Numbered from the stretch's first letter, positions 45,374 through 55,317 are shown. The stretch: 64,000 nt of DNA from an uncultured Bacteroidales bacterium (GCA_900316795.1 ONEF01000001.1:1-64000); one strand, 5' to 3'. Notes: generated by a model from the sequence alone, not told the origin. Program-made: numbers and translations.

Positions 45374-47323
45374 ATGTCAGATACAAAACTTATATCCAAC
45401 GTTCCTGACGGTCCTCTGTCGGAAAAATGGAAAAAGCGTAAGGCAGAAATAAAGGTTGTAAGCCCTGCCAACAAAAGGAAACTTGAAATAATAGTTGTTG
45501 GAACCGGACTTGCAGGTGCTTCTGCCGCCGCATCTCTGGGAGAGATGGGGTACAACGTAAAGATCTTTTGCATCAGCGATTCACCAAGAAGAGCGCACTC
45601 CATTGCAGCTCAGGGAGGTATCAATGCCGCAAAGAACTATCAGAACGACAATGACTCCATATATCGTCTGTTCGTAGATACCGTAAAAGGCGGTGATTTC
45701 CGCAGCCGCGAGGCTAACGTTTACCGTCTTGCCGAGGTAAGTAACCTCATTATAGACCATTGTGTTGCACAGGGAGTTCCTTTTGCAAGGGAATACGGCG
45801 GACTTCTTGCCAACCGTTCTTTCGGCGGAGCGCAGGTAAGCCGTACATTCTATGCAAGAGGCCAGACCGGTCAGCAGCTTCTTCTCGGAGCCTATGCTTC
45901 ACTCAACAAGGAAATCAAGAACGGTACCGTAAAGAGCTATCCAAGGCATGAGATGCTGGACCTTGTACTTATCAACGGCCAGGCAAAGGGTATTATTGCC
46001 CGTAACATCTCAACAGGCGAGATAGAAAGATTCGGCGCCCATGCAGTTGTCCTTGCTACAGGTGGTTACGGAAATGTTTATTTCCTTTCAACCAACGCCA
46101 TGAACTCCAACGGATCAGCTGCTTGGCAGTGCTACAAGAAGGGGGCTTTCTTCGGAAACCCTTGCTTTGCCCAGATCCACCCTACCTGTATTCCTGTTCA
46201 CGGAACCCAGCAGTGCAAGCTTACCCTGATGAGCGAGTCGCTGAGAAACGACGGCCGTATCTGGGTTCCTAAGAAGATGGAAGACGTGATGAAACTCCGC
46301 AAGGGAGAGATCAAGGCTTCCCAGATTCCAGAAGAAGACAGAGACTACTATCTTGAGAGAAGATATCCTGCGTTCGGAAACCTTGTTCCCCGTGACATAG
46401 CTTCCCGCGCAGCAAAGGAAAGATGCGATGCCGGATATGGCGTAAACGAGACCGGAAAGGCTGTTTTCCTTGACTTCAAGACTGCTATCGAGAGACTTGG
46501 AGAAGACAAGATAAGGGAGAGATACGGTAACCTCTTCCAGATGTATGAGGAAATCACTGACGTGAATGCTTACAAGGAACCGATGATGATTTATCCTGCC
46601 ATCCACTACACTATGGGCGGACTTTGGGTAGATTATGATCTCCAGACAACTATTCCTGGCCTGTTTGCTATCGGAGAGGCCAACTTCTCAGACCACGGCG
46701 GAAACCGTCTTGGCGCCTCTGCTCTTATGCAGGGTCTGGCAGACGGATATTTCATCCTGCCTTACACCATCGGCGGATACCTTGCAAAGAAAATCCAGGA
46801 GCCTAAGACAGACATCAACGCTCCTGAATTTGACCAGGCTGAAAAAGCAGTCAAAGACAGGATTGCAAAACTGTTTGCAATCAAGGGCAAGAAATCTCCT
46901 GACGAAATCCACAAGGAACTTGGAAACATCATGTGGGAATATGTCGGAATGGGCCGTACAGAAGAGGGTCTGAAAAAGGCCATCGTTGAAATCAAGAAAC
47001 TCAAGGAAGAGTTCTGGAAGAATGTTTATGTTTCAGGAGAAAACGGCGAGTTCAACCAGGAGCTTGAGAAGGCTATGAGACTTGCAGACTTCTTCGAGAT
47101 CGGAGACCTTATGGCTCGCGACGCTCTCAACAGAAGGGAAAGCTGCGGCGGACACTTCAGGGAAGAGATGCAGACAGAAGAAGGCGAGGCCAAGCGTGAC
47201 GACGAGAACTTCATGTATGTTTCAGCTTGGGAATACAAGGGAGAAGACAAGGAGCCTGAACTCCACAAAGAACCTCTTGTATATGAAGGAATAAAAGTAG
47301 CAACCAGAAATTATAAAGACTAG
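45374..47323 (+). CDS. frdA: Fumarate reductase/succinate dehydrogenase flavoprotein
   Basis: A 649-residue FAD subunit of the Bacteroidetes menaquinone-linked complex. FAD binding is seen in [15 protein letters not shown] (about residue 40). [15 protein letters not shown] holds the His that covalently carries FAD. The active site has [19 protein letters not shown] and HPTCIPVHG. The capping and helical domains end normally. In vivo these enzymes reduce fumarate as the end of anaerobic respiration in gut Bacteroidetes. The iron-sulfur subunit follows after 3 bp. The cytochrome b subunit gene, usually immediately upstream, is not in this window. Confidence 0.95.
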   Translation: MSDTKLISNVPDGPLSEKWKKRKAEIKVVSPANKRKLEIIVVGTGLAGASAAASLGEMGYNVKIFCISDSPRRAHSIAAQGGINAAKNYQNDNDSIYRLFVDTVKGGDFRSREANVYRLAEVSNLIIDHCVAQGVPFAREYGGLLANRSFGGAQVSRTFYARGQTGQQLLLGAYASLNKEIKNGTVKSYPRHEMLDLVLINGQAKGIIARNISTGEIERFGAHAVVLATGGYGNVYFLSTNAMNSNGSAAWQCYKKGAFFGNPCFAQIHPTCIPVHGTQQCKLTLMSESLRNDGRIWVPKKMEDVMKLRKGEIKASQIPEEDRDYYLERRYPAFGNLVPRDIASRAAKERCDAGYGVNETGKAVFLDFKTAIERLGEDKIRERYGNLFQMYEEITDVNAYKEPMMIYPAIHYTMGGLWVDYDLQTTIPGLFAIGEANFSDHGGNRLGASALMQGLADGYFILPYTIGGYLAKKIQEPKTDINAPEFDQAEKAVKDRIAKLFAIKGKKSPDEIHKELGNIMWEYVGMGRTEEGLKKAIVEIKKLKEEFWKNVYVSGENGEFNQELEKAMRLADFFEIGDLMARDALNRRESCGGHFREEMQTEEGEAKRDDENFMYVSAWEYKGEDKEPELHKEPLVYEGIKVATRNYKD

Positions 47324-47326
47324 TCT

Positions 47327-48157
47327 ATGAAATTCAAGATAAAAGTTTGGAGACAGAAAAATGCCAAGAGCAAAGGGCATTTCGAGACTTATGACATTGA
47401 CAACATAAGTCCTGATTCTTCTTTCCTGGAAATGCTGGACATTCTCAACGACAAGCTGGTTCACCAGAATTCTGACCCTGTTGCTTTCAGCAAGGGCTGT
47501 GAAGGCGGCGAGGCTTGCTCAGGAGAGAAATACAAGCAGGCAAAGGCCGAAGGAAAGGCTCTTCCTATCAGTTTTGACCACGACTGCCGCGAGGGTATAT
47601 GCGGAGCATGTTCGCTTTATATCAACGGCCGTGCACACGGACCTGAGAACGAGGTAACCACATGCCAGCTGTTCATGCGTAAATTCAAGGACGGCAGCAC
47701 CATCACCATAGAACCTTGGAGAAGTGCCGCATTCCCTGTAATCAAAGACCTGGTAGTTGACCGCAGCGCTCTTGACAAGATCATGCAGGCAGGCGGTTTT
47801 GTTGATGTACGTACAGGAAGCGCCCAGGATGCAAACAACATCCTCATCCCTAAAGAGAAGGCAGACGAGAGTATGGATGCAGCAAGCTGCATCGGTTGCG
47901 GTGCTTGCGTTGCAACCTGCAAGAACGGTTCTGCAATGTTGTTCATCGGCGCAAGGGTAAGTTCACTCGCTCTCCTTCCTCAGGGAAAGGTAGAGAGCAC
48001 CAGAAGAGCTATGAACATGATAGCCAAGATGGACGAACTTGGATTCGGTAACTGCACCAACACCAGAGCCTGCGAAATGGAATGTCCTAAACACGTTACC
48101 ATCAGCCATATCGCGAGACTCAACCGCGAGTTCCTCAAGGGGTGGCTCAAGAAATAA
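47327..48157 (+). CDS. frdB: Fumarate reductase/succinate dehydrogenase iron-sulfur subunit
   Basis: A 276-residue protein with three clusters: [2Fe-2S] in [16 protein letters not shown] plus Cys from TTCQLF; [4Fe-4S] in [14 protein letters not shown]; [3Fe-4S] in [14 protein letters not shown] 29-residue insertion (about residues 55-83) splits the usual [11 protein letters not shown] junction and contributes two extra Cys (GCEGGEAC) and a Lys-rich helix. It passes electrons between the flavoprotein and a membrane quinone site. Followed by a strong terminator. Confidence 0.95.
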   Translation: MKFKIKVWRQKNAKSKGHFETYDIDNISPDSSFLEMLDILNDKLVHQNSDPVAFSKGCEGGEACSGEKYKQAKAEGKALPISFDHDCREGICGACSLYINGRAHGPENEVTTCQLFMRKFKDGSTITIEPWRSAAFPVIKDLVVDRSALDKIMQAGGFVDVRTGSAQDANNILIPKEKADESMDAASCIGCGACVATCKNGSAMLFIGARVSSLALLPQGKVESTRRAMNMIAKMDELGFGNCTNTRACEMECPKHVTISHIARLNREFLKGWLKK

Positions 48158-48176
48158 CGATGCTTTGGCAAAAGAA

Positions 48177-48206
48177 AACGGGGTCTGTTCGCGGCCCCGT
48201 TTTTTT
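48177..48206 (+). terminator. Rho-independent terminator after frdB
   Basis: AACGGGG and CCCCGTT form a 7-bp stem with a 10-base loop followed by seven T. It overlaps the end of the convergent hflX gene. Confidence 0.85.
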
Positions 48207-49404
48207 ATTCTTCGTCAAAGTTCTGCCAGAGGAAACCGGTGAAAGGATATCTTCCCCGGATGGTTTCCCCTACCATTTTGTAGAGGTCGTTCCTCAGTTT
48301 GTCTATTCCGGTTTTCTCTTTTGCTGAAATGAAGATGGCCGGAGAGTTTTCCTTGGCTATCCAGGATTCTTCAAGTTGCCTCAGCGATATTTTTCCCGGC
48401 CGGTCTTCCGCGAGGTCAAACTCACTCTTCGGAACGAACTTGTAGGCGTCTATCTTGTTGAAAACCATAAAGACAGGCTTGTTGGCGGCGCCTATTTCCT
48501 CTAGGGTTTTCTTTACCACCTTTATCTGGTCCTCAAAGTTAGGGTGCGATACATCCACCACATGCATCAGGATGTCCGCTTCCCTGACCTCATCCAAAGT
48601 GCTCTTGAAAGATTCCACCAGCTGGTGCGGAAGCTTGCGTATGAAACCTACGGTATCGCTGAGGAGGAAAGGGGTATTGTCTATTACAACTTTCCTTACC
48701 GTGGTGTCCAGGGTTGCAAAGAGTTTGTTTTCTGCAAAGACATTGCTCTTGGAAAGGAGATTCATTATGGTGCTCTTTCCCACGTTGGTGTATCCTACAA
48801 GGGATACTCTGACCATTCTTCCGCGGTTGCTTCTCTGGGTGGCCATCTGACGGTCTATCTTCTTGAGCTGGTCTTTGAGCTGGCTTATCTTGTCCATTAC
48901 GATACGGCGGTCTGTCTCCAGCTGCTTTTCACCGGCTCCGCCACGGGTTCCTCTTCCTCCCCTCTGTCTTTCAAGGTGGCTCCACATACCTGTCAGTCTT
49001 GGCAGTATGTACTGGTAACGGGCCAGTTGCACCTGAGTCTTTGCGTATGCAGTCTGCGCCCTCATGGCAAAAATATCCAGGATGAGGGAGGTGCGGTCCA
49101 GGATGGAGCAGCAGAGCTCCTTCTCAAGGTTTCTGACCTGGGCTCCTGAAAGTTCATCGTCGAACACGGCGAGAGGTATCTCGTTTTCAGCGATGTATTC
49201 CTTGATTTCCTGAAGTTTTCCCTTTCCTACGTATGTGCTTGAAATAGGTCTGTCAAGCCTTTGTGTGAATCTCTTGACGCCTTCTATGGATGCTGTCATT
49301 GCCAGGAATTCCAGTTCGTCCAGATATTCATTTGCTTGAAGTTCAGTTATATCAGGTGTGACGGCACTGACGAGTACCGCCTTTTCCATTTTCTTCTCCG
49401 TCAT
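48205..49404 (-). CDS. hflX: Ribosome-splitting GTPase HflX
   Basis: A 399-residue GTPase that dissociates stalled or heat-stressed 70S ribosomes. The N-terminal HflX domain (residues 10-170) ends in the coiled segment RGGRGTRGGAGEKQLETDRR. G motifs: LVGYTNVGKSTIMNLL (G1), DTVGFIRKLPHQLVESF (G3) and FNKIDAYK (G4). The start MTEKKMEKAVLVS is used; a further 25 upstream codons are open but unlike the family. Length normal. Convergent with frdAB. Confidence 0.95.
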   Translation of the reverse strand: MTEKKMEKAVLVSAVTPDITELQANEYLDELEFLAMTASIEGVKRFTQRLDRPISSTYVGKGKLQEIKEYIAENEIPLAVFDDELSGAQVRNLEKELCCSILDRTSLILDIFAMRAQTAYAKTQVQLARYQYILPRLTGMWSHLERQRGGRGTRGGAGEKQLETDRRIVMDKISQLKDQLKKIDRQMATQRSNRGRMVRVSLVGYTNVGKSTIMNLLSKSNVFAENKLFATLDTTVRKVVIDNTPFLLSDTVGFIRKLPHQLVESFKSTLDEVREADILMHVVDVSHPNFEDQIKVVKKTLEEIGAANKPVFMVFNKIDAYKFVPKSEFDLAEDRPGKISLRQLEESWIAKENSPAIFISAKEKTGIDKLRNDLYKMVGETIRGRYPFTGFLWQNFDEE

Positions 49405-49486
49405 TCTCCAAAAAACTAAAACGGTGCAATTTACATTTTTTTCCTTTTTACGCGGGGATTGTACCCGTTTTACCCCCAATTTGCAT

Positions 49487-49494
49487 TATCTTTG
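49487..49494 (+). promoter_or_regulatory. Promoter -7 box for P1/S58 peptidase gene
   Basis: TATCTTTG is an exact TAnnTTTG, 19 nt before the ATG. Confidence 0.5.
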
Positions 49495-49513
49495 AACAAC
49501 AAATACACATGCC

Positions 49514-50674
49514 ATGTCAAGAAAATCATTCTATTTAGTATTAGCTATCGCTGTTGTTATGGGAACATTTGCAGATTCATCCGCCCAGAAAAAGAGGATG
49601 AGAGACTATGGTCTTTCTTATGGAGTTTTCAAAACAGGAAAATACAACGCCATTACAGATGTGGCCGGAGTTACTGTCGGTCAGGTAACTCTGAACCAAG
49701 GAGATGACATGCGGACAGGTGTCACTGCCATACTTCCCCATCAGGGTAACATCTTCCGCAAGAAGGTTCCGGCAGCTATCTATCTTGGCAACGGGTTCGG
49801 AAAACTTGCCGGCTACAGCCAGGTAAAAGAACTTGGAAACATTGAAACCCCTATCATACTTACAAACACGCTGAGCATTGCCTCAGGATTGGACGGACTG
49901 ATTACTTACACCATCAACCAGCCTGGAAACGAGAACGTAAGGAGCGTGAACGGAGTTGTGGGAGAGACCAACGACGGTGGCCTGAACAACATCAGGGCAA
50001 GATATGTGAAACCTGAACACGTGCTTCAAGCCATCTCCCAGGCAAAAGGCGGTCCTGTAGATGAGGGTTGCGTAGGCGCCGGCACCGGAACTATCTGCTT
50101 CAGCTGGAAGGGGGGAATAGGAACATCTTCCAGGGTGCTTCCGGCAAATCTTGGCGGTTACACTATCGGAGTCCTGGTGCAGACAAATTATGGAGGAATC
50201 CTTGAGATATGCGGGGTTGAGGTAGGCCGTAAGCTCGGCGATTATTCATACCGCAAAAGCGTTGAAAACAAGGCATACAATGAAGAAGAAAAGAAAGGCG
50301 ACGGTTCTTGCATGATAGTGGTTGCAACAGATGCACCTGTAGATGCCCGCCAGCTTGAGAGAATGGCAAAGAGAGCTTTCATGGCTCTTGCCAAGACCGG
50401 AAGCTTCGCCTCCAACGGAAGCGGTGACTATGTGATAGCTTTCTCAGCCAATCCTGACAATTTTGTTGAAGGTGAAGAAACCCATACCGTAAAAGTCCTG
50501 GATAATGACCAGATGTCTCCTCTGTTTGCCGCTACCGTGGAAGCTACAGCTGAGGCTCTCTGGAACAGCCTCTTTGCGGCGGAAACCACCAAGGGTGTTG
50601 ACGGAAAGGTTATAGAGGCTCTGCCTGTTGAAAAAGTAGTCAAGATGATAAAGAAGGAGAAAGGGATAAAATAG
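49514..50674 (+). CDS. P1/S58-family aminopeptidase (DmpA-like)
   Basis: A 386-residue exported enzyme (signal peptide to about DSSAQ). The DmpA fold is self-processing: the nucleophile is the Ser in GDGSCMIVVATDAP (Ser265), which becomes the new N-terminus after autocleavage. Other landmarks: GKYNAITDVAGVTVGQVT, TGVTAILPH, GVVGETNDGGLN and GCVGAGTGTICFSWKGGIG. Substrates of the family range from D-Ala amides to beta-peptides. An exported location suggests peptidoglycan or dietary peptide turnover. Monocistronic, with promoter and terminator. Confidence 0.88.
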   Translation: MSRKSFYLVLAIAVVMGTFADSSAQKKRMRDYGLSYGVFKTGKYNAITDVAGVTVGQVTLNQGDDMRTGVTAILPHQGNIFRKKVPAAIYLGNGFGKLAGYSQVKELGNIETPIILTNTLSIASGLDGLITYTINQPGNENVRSVNGVVGETNDGGLNNIRARYVKPEHVLQAISQAKGGPVDEGCVGAGTGTICFSWKGGIGTSSRVLPANLGGYTIGVLVQTNYGGILEICGVEVGRKLGDYSYRKSVENKAYNEEEKKGDGSCMIVVATDAPVDARQLERMAKRAFMALAKTGSFASNGSGDYVIAFSANPDNFVEGEETHTVKVLDNDQMSPLFAATVEATAEALWNSLFAAETTKGVDGKVIEALPVEKVVKMIKKEKGIK

Positions 50675-50690
50675 CTTCCGTTTCCAGCAT

Positions 50691-50724
50691 AAAAAAAGAG
50701 ACCTTTTCAGGCCTCTTTTTTTTT
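50691..50724 (+). terminator. Rho-independent terminator
   Basis: An AAAAAAGAG-A-CC / GG-C-CTCTTTTTT hairpin with a T-run ends the S58 peptidase transcript. The A-run side gives a T-run on the other strand too. Confidence 0.75.
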
Positions 50725-50737
50725 CTTGTACCAGAGA

Positions 50738-51430
50738 TTAGTGCAACTGGAATATGATAGGGAATGTGTACTTTACCTTTGCAGGTTTTCCCCTCTGCTT
50801 TCCAGGAGACCATTTAGGTGATTTCTGGATAACTCTTACTGCAGCATTGTCAAGTGAAGAGTCAACACCTCTGAGGACTTTGACATCCTTTACGGTACCG
50901 TCCTTGTCTATGGTGAACTGTACGGTTACACGTCCCTGGATACCATTTTCCTTTGCAATTTCAGGATACTCGATGTTATTGTAAACCCATTTTGTGAATT
51001 CATTTGCATCTTTGCCCTGGAAGGTTGGTTTTTCCTCGATGATGGCAAAAGGAATCTCTTCCTCTACCTCAACCTCTTCCTCAACAGGTTTTGCTTCCAC
51101 GTAAGGTTTGATTTCAATCTTCTGGTCAGAGTCATCAGTACTGATGAAGTCTGTTTCAACCTTCACGTCGTTTTCAACGATCTGGAGCTCTTCGGTCATA
51201 ACCGGCTCCTTGATCTGCTCTGGAGGTGGTGGAGGAGTCTCCTGGGTGATAGGAGCCTGCTCGTCTTCAATAGCTACTACCGGACCGGTAACCAGAGTAG
51301 CGGCTTCCTTATCGTGAGTAGTGTATTCGAAAAGGAAAAGTACCAGTCCGAGAGACACGATAAGTCCAATCTCACGGAACAAGGTTTTCTTGTTCTCAAG
51401 GTTGGCTTTTGGAGATTTTTTGATTTCCAT
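50738..51430 (-). CDS. tonB: TonB-family energy transducer
   Basis: A 230-residue inner-membrane protein. A cytoplasmic Lys-rich start precedes one helix (about residues 22-37, EIGLIVSLGLVLFLF), a long periplasmic Pro/Glu spacer (TPPPPPEQIKEPV and VEEEVEVEEEI) and a C-terminal TonB domain (from about 150): WVYNNIEYPEIAKENGIQG, VTVQFTIDKDGTVKD, VLRGVDSSLDNAAVR. TonB couples the proton gradient via ExbBD to outer-membrane SusC/TonB-dependent receptors. No exbBD is adjacent. Directly downstream of mdh (15 bp) on the same strand. Confidence 0.93.
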   Translation of the reverse strand: MEIKKSPKANLENKKTLFREIGLIVSLGLVLFLFEYTTHDKEAATLVTGPVVAIEDEQAPITQETPPPPPEQIKEPVMTEELQIVENDVKVETDFISTDDSDQKIEIKPYVEAKPVEEEVEVEEEIPFAIIEEKPTFQGKDANEFTKWVYNNIEYPEIAKENGIQGRVTVQFTIDKDGTVKDVKVLRGVDSSLDNAAVRVIQKSPKWSPGKQRGKPAKVKYTFPIIFQLH

Positions 51431-51445
51431 ATAAAACTAGTTTAA

Positions 51446-52387
51446 TTAGATAATATTCTGTTCCTTAAGCACGTTGGCAGTGTTCCTGGTAGCATCTGCG
51501 CTGGCCTTGAAGAGAGCCTTCTCTTCATCGTTGAGTTCAAGTTCAACGATTTTCTCCCAACCGTTCTTTCCTACGATTGCAGGAACGCCGATGCAGATGT
51601 CATTCTCGCCATATTCGCCTTCCAGATAGCAGCAGCAAGGGATCATCTTCCTTTCGTTCATGACGATGGATTTAGCCATTGTGGCTGCGCTCATTCCAGG
51701 AGCATACCATGCGCTGGTTCCCAGAAGCTTGGTGAGGGTAGCGCCACCTACCATAGTGTCAGCAACTACCTTGTCGCACTGTTCTTTGGTAAGGAGCTTG
51801 GTAACAGGAATTCCCTTGTAAGTTGCAAAGCGGATGAGAGGAATCATGGTCTTGTCTCCGTGTCCTCCGATAACCATGCACTCGATGTCACTTACCGGAA
51901 CGTCCAGAGCCTGGGCGAGATAATAGGTGAAACGGCTTGAATCCAGCTGGCCGCCCATACCTACAATCTGATGTTTAGGAAGGTTGTTCTTCTTGAGTGT
52001 AAGGTAAGTCATAGGGTCCATAGGGTTAGCTATGACCATAATGACAGCCTTAGGAGAGAATTTGAGGACATTCTCAGTAACTCCTGAAACAATCTTTGAA
52101 TTTACGCCGATGAGTTCCTCTCTTGTCATTCCCGGTTTTCTAGGAACGCCGGAGGTTATGATAACTACATCAGAATCAGCTGTTTTGGAATAATCGTTGG
52201 TTACTCCTGTTATTTTTGTGTTTGTTCCGTACTGCTTAGCAGCCTGCATCATATCCATAGCCTTTCCTTCAGAAATTCCTTCCTTTATATCAAGCAGAAC
52301 TATTTCTGAGCAGAAATTGAGGTGAAGCATAGCTTCTACACATGAGGCGCCTACATTACCGGCACCAATGACAGATACTTTAGCCAT
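51446..52387 (-). CDS. mdh: Malate dehydrogenase
   Basis: A 313-residue NAD-dependent enzyme interconverting malate and oxaloacetate, here likely feeding fumarate for reduction. NAD binding in VIGAGNVGASC; substrate Arg in GVPRKPGMTREEL, with a Arg at the malate-specific position; VIANPMDPMTYL; catalytic His in VIGGHGDKTM. Length matches the LDH-like tetrameric MDH group of Bacteroidetes. A CCCC-like cluster (IPCCCYLEG) is unusual for its three consecutive Cys. It probably drives tonB too. Confidence 0.95.
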   Translation of the reverse strand: MAKVSVIGAGNVGASCVEAMLHLNFCSEIVLLDIKEGISEGKAMDMMQAAKQYGTNTKITGVTNDYSKTADSDVVIITSGVPRKPGMTREELIGVNSKIVSGVTENVLKFSPKAVIMVIANPMDPMTYLTLKKNNLPKHQIVGMGGQLDSSRFTYYLAQALDVPVSDIECMVIGGHGDKTMIPLIRFATYKGIPVTKLLTKEQCDKVVADTMVGGATLTKLLGTSAWYAPGMSAATMAKSIVMNERKMIPCCCYLEGEYGENDICIGVPAIVGKNGWEKIVELELNDEEKALFKASADATRNTANVLKEQNII

Positions 52388-52400
52388 AAACTCTTTTTTT

Positions 52401-52408
52401 TAAATTTG
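52401..52408 (+). promoter_or_regulatory. Promoter -7 box for ybeY-mnmG
   Basis: TAAATTTG is an exact TAnnTTTG, 60 nt before the ybeY ATG. It overlaps the reach of the mdh promoter on the other strand. Confidence 0.5.
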
Positions 52409-52414
52409 CGGTAG

Positions 52415-52422
52415 CAAAGTTA
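52415..52422 (-). promoter_or_regulatory. Promoter -7 box for mdh
   Basis: On the minus strand this reads TAACTTTG, an exact TAnnTTTG, with CTTG near 19 bp upstream. It lies 27 nt before the ATG. Confidence 0.5.
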
Positions 52423-52468
52423 TAACAATGCCCAAACCAGACAAGTTATCTTTATCAATAAAACATCA

Positions 52469-52945
52469 ATGTTACATTTTACAGACCAGGATACAAAGAG
52501 CGGGCTCAAAGGTAAGCGGATACTTTCAAAGTGGGTAGCCAACATTCTGAAAGCCAGAGGATACAGAGTAGGTGAAATCAATGTAGTGCTATGTTCTGAC
52601 GAGTATATCCTCAACCTCAACAGAACTTCCTTGGGCCATGATTATTATACAGACATCATAACATTTGATTATGTAGAAGGGAATATTGTAAGTGGAGACC
52701 TTTTCATAAGTCTGGATACTGTCTCTGCAAACTCCAGATCATATCGGCAGATGTTTTCTCCTGGCGTTGTATGTGAATTGTGCCGTGTCATCATTCACGG
52801 CGTACTTCATCTCAGCGGTGAAGACGATATCACGGACTATCAGAAGCGGAAGATGAGAAAAGCTGAAAATGATTCTCTGAAAGTTCTCTTGTCTGATTTT
52901 GGTATCAGCGGTATTTCACTTGGCTCCCGTTGGTTTGCTTTTTAG
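52469..52945 (+). CDS. ybeY: Endoribonuclease YbeY
   Basis: A 158-residue metalloribonuclease acting in 16S rRNA 3'-end maturation and ribosome quality control. The metal motif is HGVLHLSGEDD, where the usual third His of HGxLHLxGYDH is replaced by Asp. I believe this variant is common in Bacteroidetes. The N-terminal half has VLCSDEYILNLNRTSLGHDY and DIITFDY, standard family elements. It lies 15 bp upstream of mnmG and is probably co-transcribed. Confidence 0.93.
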   Translation: MLHFTDQDTKSGLKGKRILSKWVANILKARGYRVGEINVVLCSDEYILNLNRTSLGHDYYTDIITFDYVEGNIVSGDLFISLDTVSANSRSYRQMFSPGVVCELCRVIIHGVLHLSGEDDITDYQKRKMRKAENDSLKVLLSDFGISGISLGSRWFAF

Positions 52946-52960
52946 ATTTATCCAGGAAAT

Positions 52961-54976
52961 ATGAATCCAACCAGGAAATTTGATGTCATTGTCATAGGCG
53001 CCGGACATGCAGGGTGTGAAGCCGCGTTGGCTGCTGCCAGGATGGGATGCTGCACATTGTTAGTTACGATGGACATGAACAAGATTGCCCAGATGTCTTG
53101 TAATCCTGCTGTTGGCGGTATAGCTAAAGGACAAATAGTCAGAGAAATAGACGCGCTTGGCGGTGGTATGGGCCTTGTTACAGATGCTTCAACGATCCAG
53201 TTCAGGATGCTCAACAGCTCCAAGGGACCTGCTGTCTGGAGCCCTCGCGCCCAGTGTGACCGTCAGTATTTTATCCTCAACTGGAGATACCTTCTTGAAC
53301 ATACTCCGAACCTTCATATCTGGCAGGATACTGTAGCTTCCTTTTTGATAGAATCATATAAGCGGCCTTATAAGGGATATAGCCATGTTGTAAAGGGAGT
53401 GCGGACTGCTATGGGAGCGGAGTTTTCCGCATCAAAGGTAATTATTACGGCTGGGACATTTCTTAACGGCAGGCTCTTTATCGGTCAGAATTCCGCGGAA
53501 GGCGGAAGGATCGGCGAGCCATCATCCCTTTCCTTGACGCAGCAATTGTCTCTCTACGGAATCCTGAGTGGAAGGATGAAGACAGGTACTCCACCGCGTA
53601 TAGATATCAAGTCTGTTGACATATCCAGGTTGGAGGTGCAACCAGGTAGTGACAACCCATCCAGATTTTCGTTTTTGAATGTGCCTTCTTCTGTCCAGAC
53701 CAATGTGCAGCAGAAATGCTGTTACCTTGTGCATACCAATCCAAAAGTGCACGCGGAGCTCAGGAAAGGATTCAAGGATTCCCCTCTTTTCTCAGGTAAG
53801 ATCAAGGGTATTGGTCCGCGATATTGTCCGAGCATTGAAGACAAGCTGCGTACTTTTTCAGACAAGGACCAGCATCTTCTTTTTCTTGAGCCGGAGGGAT
53901 GGAACACCAACGAGTATTATCTCCAGGGTTTTTCCTCTTCCCTACCTATGGATGTCCAGCTTAAGGCTCTTCATAGAATCGAGGGTCTTGAAGAGTGCGA
54001 AATATACCGTCCGGCCTATGCAGTGGAATATGATTATTTTCCGCCGACACAGCTTTGGCACAGTCTGGAATCCAAGTTTGTTTCCGGGCTGTATTTTGCC
54101 GGGCAGGTAAATGGAACAACCGGCTATGAAGAAGCCGCTGCGCAGGGATTGATGGCAGCCGTAAATGCGGTTCTTTCTATCAGAAAACAAGAGCCGCTGG
54201 TCCTCAGGAGAAATCAGTCTTATATTGGAGTCTTAATAGATGACCTTGTTACCAAAGGTGTGGACGAGCCATACAGAATGTTTACTTCAAGGGCTGAATA
54301 TCGTATCCTTCTTCGTCAGGATAATGCTGACAAAAGGTTAACTCCTGTTGGATATGAAATAGGATTGGCATCCAAAGAGAGAATGGATCTCGTAAAAGAC
54401 AAATATCACGTTATAGATGATATTGTTTCTGTTCTCGACGATGATACGGTTTCACCTGTTCCATTCAATGATAAGGTGAAATCTGCTACTGCAAAGATTA
54501 CCGAAGGAAAGAAAGCCTCTTCTCTTCTGATGAGGCCAGACGTTTATTTAAGCGATCTTTTGGATATTGTTCCTCGTGGAACATTAATAAGAAATAAGCT
54601 TTCCGAGCTTGAAATAAAGCATCCTTCATCTGTTTTTGCAGACGGACTTGCACTTCCTTACCGTCCATACGGATTCACGGAGGAATACGGCAAAGATTTC
54701 AATTGTGGTTTGGCAGATCTTGTTTTGACTGATGTAGAAACGGCCGTCAAATATCGCGGATATGTGCAGAGAGAACAAGCAGTAGCTGACAGAATGATGC
54801 GCCTGGAGGCGCTAAAGATACCACAAAACTTTGATTTTATGAAAGTTACCTCTATTTCTATGGAGGGTCGTCTGAAGCTTGTCAAGTACCGTCCGCAAAC
54901 AATTGCGCAGGCTTCGAGAATTCCTGGTGTTTCACCGGCAGACATTTCAGTCCTTTTGGTTTATTTTGGGCGTTAA
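52961..54976 (+). CDS. mnmG: tRNA uridine-34 carboxymethylaminomethyl enzyme MnmG
   Basis: A 671-residue FAD protein that with MnmE modifies wobble U34 of certain tRNAs. FAD motif [19 protein letters not shown] (residues 11-29), [51 protein letters not shown] and the C-terminal MnmE-binding helices (to [13 protein letters not shown]). Slightly longer than the usual 620-630 residues. A parS-like 16-mer lies inside its coding region (54568-54583). The gene is often near oriC in bacteria. Confidence 0.96.
   Translation: MNPTRKFDVIVIGAGHAGCEAALAAARMGCCTLLVTMDMNKIAQMSCNPAVGGIAKGQIVREIDALGGGMGLVTDASTIQFRMLNSSKGPAVWSPRAQCDRQYFILNWRYLLEHTPNLHIWQDTVASFLIESYKRPYKGYSHVVKGVRTAMGAEFSASKVIITAGTFLNGRLFIGQNSAEGGRIGEPSSLSLTQQLSLYGILSGRMKTGTPPRIDIKSVDISRLEVQPGSDNPSRFSFLNVPSSVQTNVQQKCCYLVHTNPKVHAELRKGFKDSPLFSGKIKGIGPRYCPSIEDKLRTFSDKDQHLLFLEPEGWNTNEYYLQGFSSSLPMDVQLKALHRIEGLEECEIYRPAYAVEYDYFPPTQLWHSLESKFVSGLYFAGQVNGTTGYEEAAAQGLMAAVNAVLSIRKQEPLVLRRNQSYIGVLIDDLVTKGVDEPYRMFTSRAEYRILLRQDNADKRLTPVGYEIGLASKERMDLVKDKYHVIDDIVSVLDDDTVSPVPFNDKVKSATAKITEGKKASSLLMRPDVYLSDLLDIVPRGTLIRNKLSELEIKHPSSVFADGLALPYRPYGFTEEYGKDFNCGLADLVLTDVETAVKYRGYVQREQAVADRMMRLEALKIPQNFDFMKVTSISMEGRLKLVKYRPQTIAQASRIPGVSPADISVLLVYFGR
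54568..54583. promoter_or_regulatory. parS-like site 1 (inside mnmG)
   Basis: TGTTCCTCGTGGAACA, one base from the perfect palindrome TGTTCCACGTGGAACA, resembles the parS consensus bound by ParB. With two flanking bases it is identical over 18 bp to the site at 55178. Confidence 0.5.
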
Positions 54977-55177
54977 ATAAGCTTAAGTGTTACTATCAAT
55001 GATATTTTTAGTTTACTTAAAAACAGCTTGATATATTTAATTATCTAAAGTAAAGCTTTATTGTCTGTTTTTACCCGAAATCCGGCATTTTGAGAGTCGC
55101 TAAAAAATGCTTTCACATCAAGCATTGCTTTAATAAAATAGCATAAATACTTAAAATATAGCATTTTAATTAAAAAT

Positions 55178-55193
55178 TGTTCCTCGTGGAACA
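55178..55193. promoter_or_regulatory. parS-like site 2
   Basis: Same TGTTCCTCGTGGAACA sequence as site 1, 610 bp away, in non-coding DNA. It is not followed by a T-run, so it is unlikely to be a terminator. Confidence 0.5.
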
Positions 55194-55276
55194 AGGAAAA
55201 ATCCGGCCTTCAAAAACGGCCCTATTTTAAGCGTTCTTCCTGTTTGGCAGGTAAATCTTCCTATAACATAAAAATC

Positions 55277-55317
55277 GCCCGGATTTTAGCTTTTTTTGCC
55301 AAATCCGGGCTTTTTTT
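55277..55317. terminator. Terminator between mnmG and ltaE
   Basis: GCCCGGATTT and AAATCCGGGC form a perfect 10-bp stem with a 14-base loop, followed by seven T. A shorter A-run on the left suggests partial use for ltaE as well. Confidence 0.88.

Noticed and set aside
55178-55193. The parS-like palindrome as a terminator
   Set aside because: No T-run follows, the same sequence occurs inside a coding region, and a much better terminator lies 84 bp further on.
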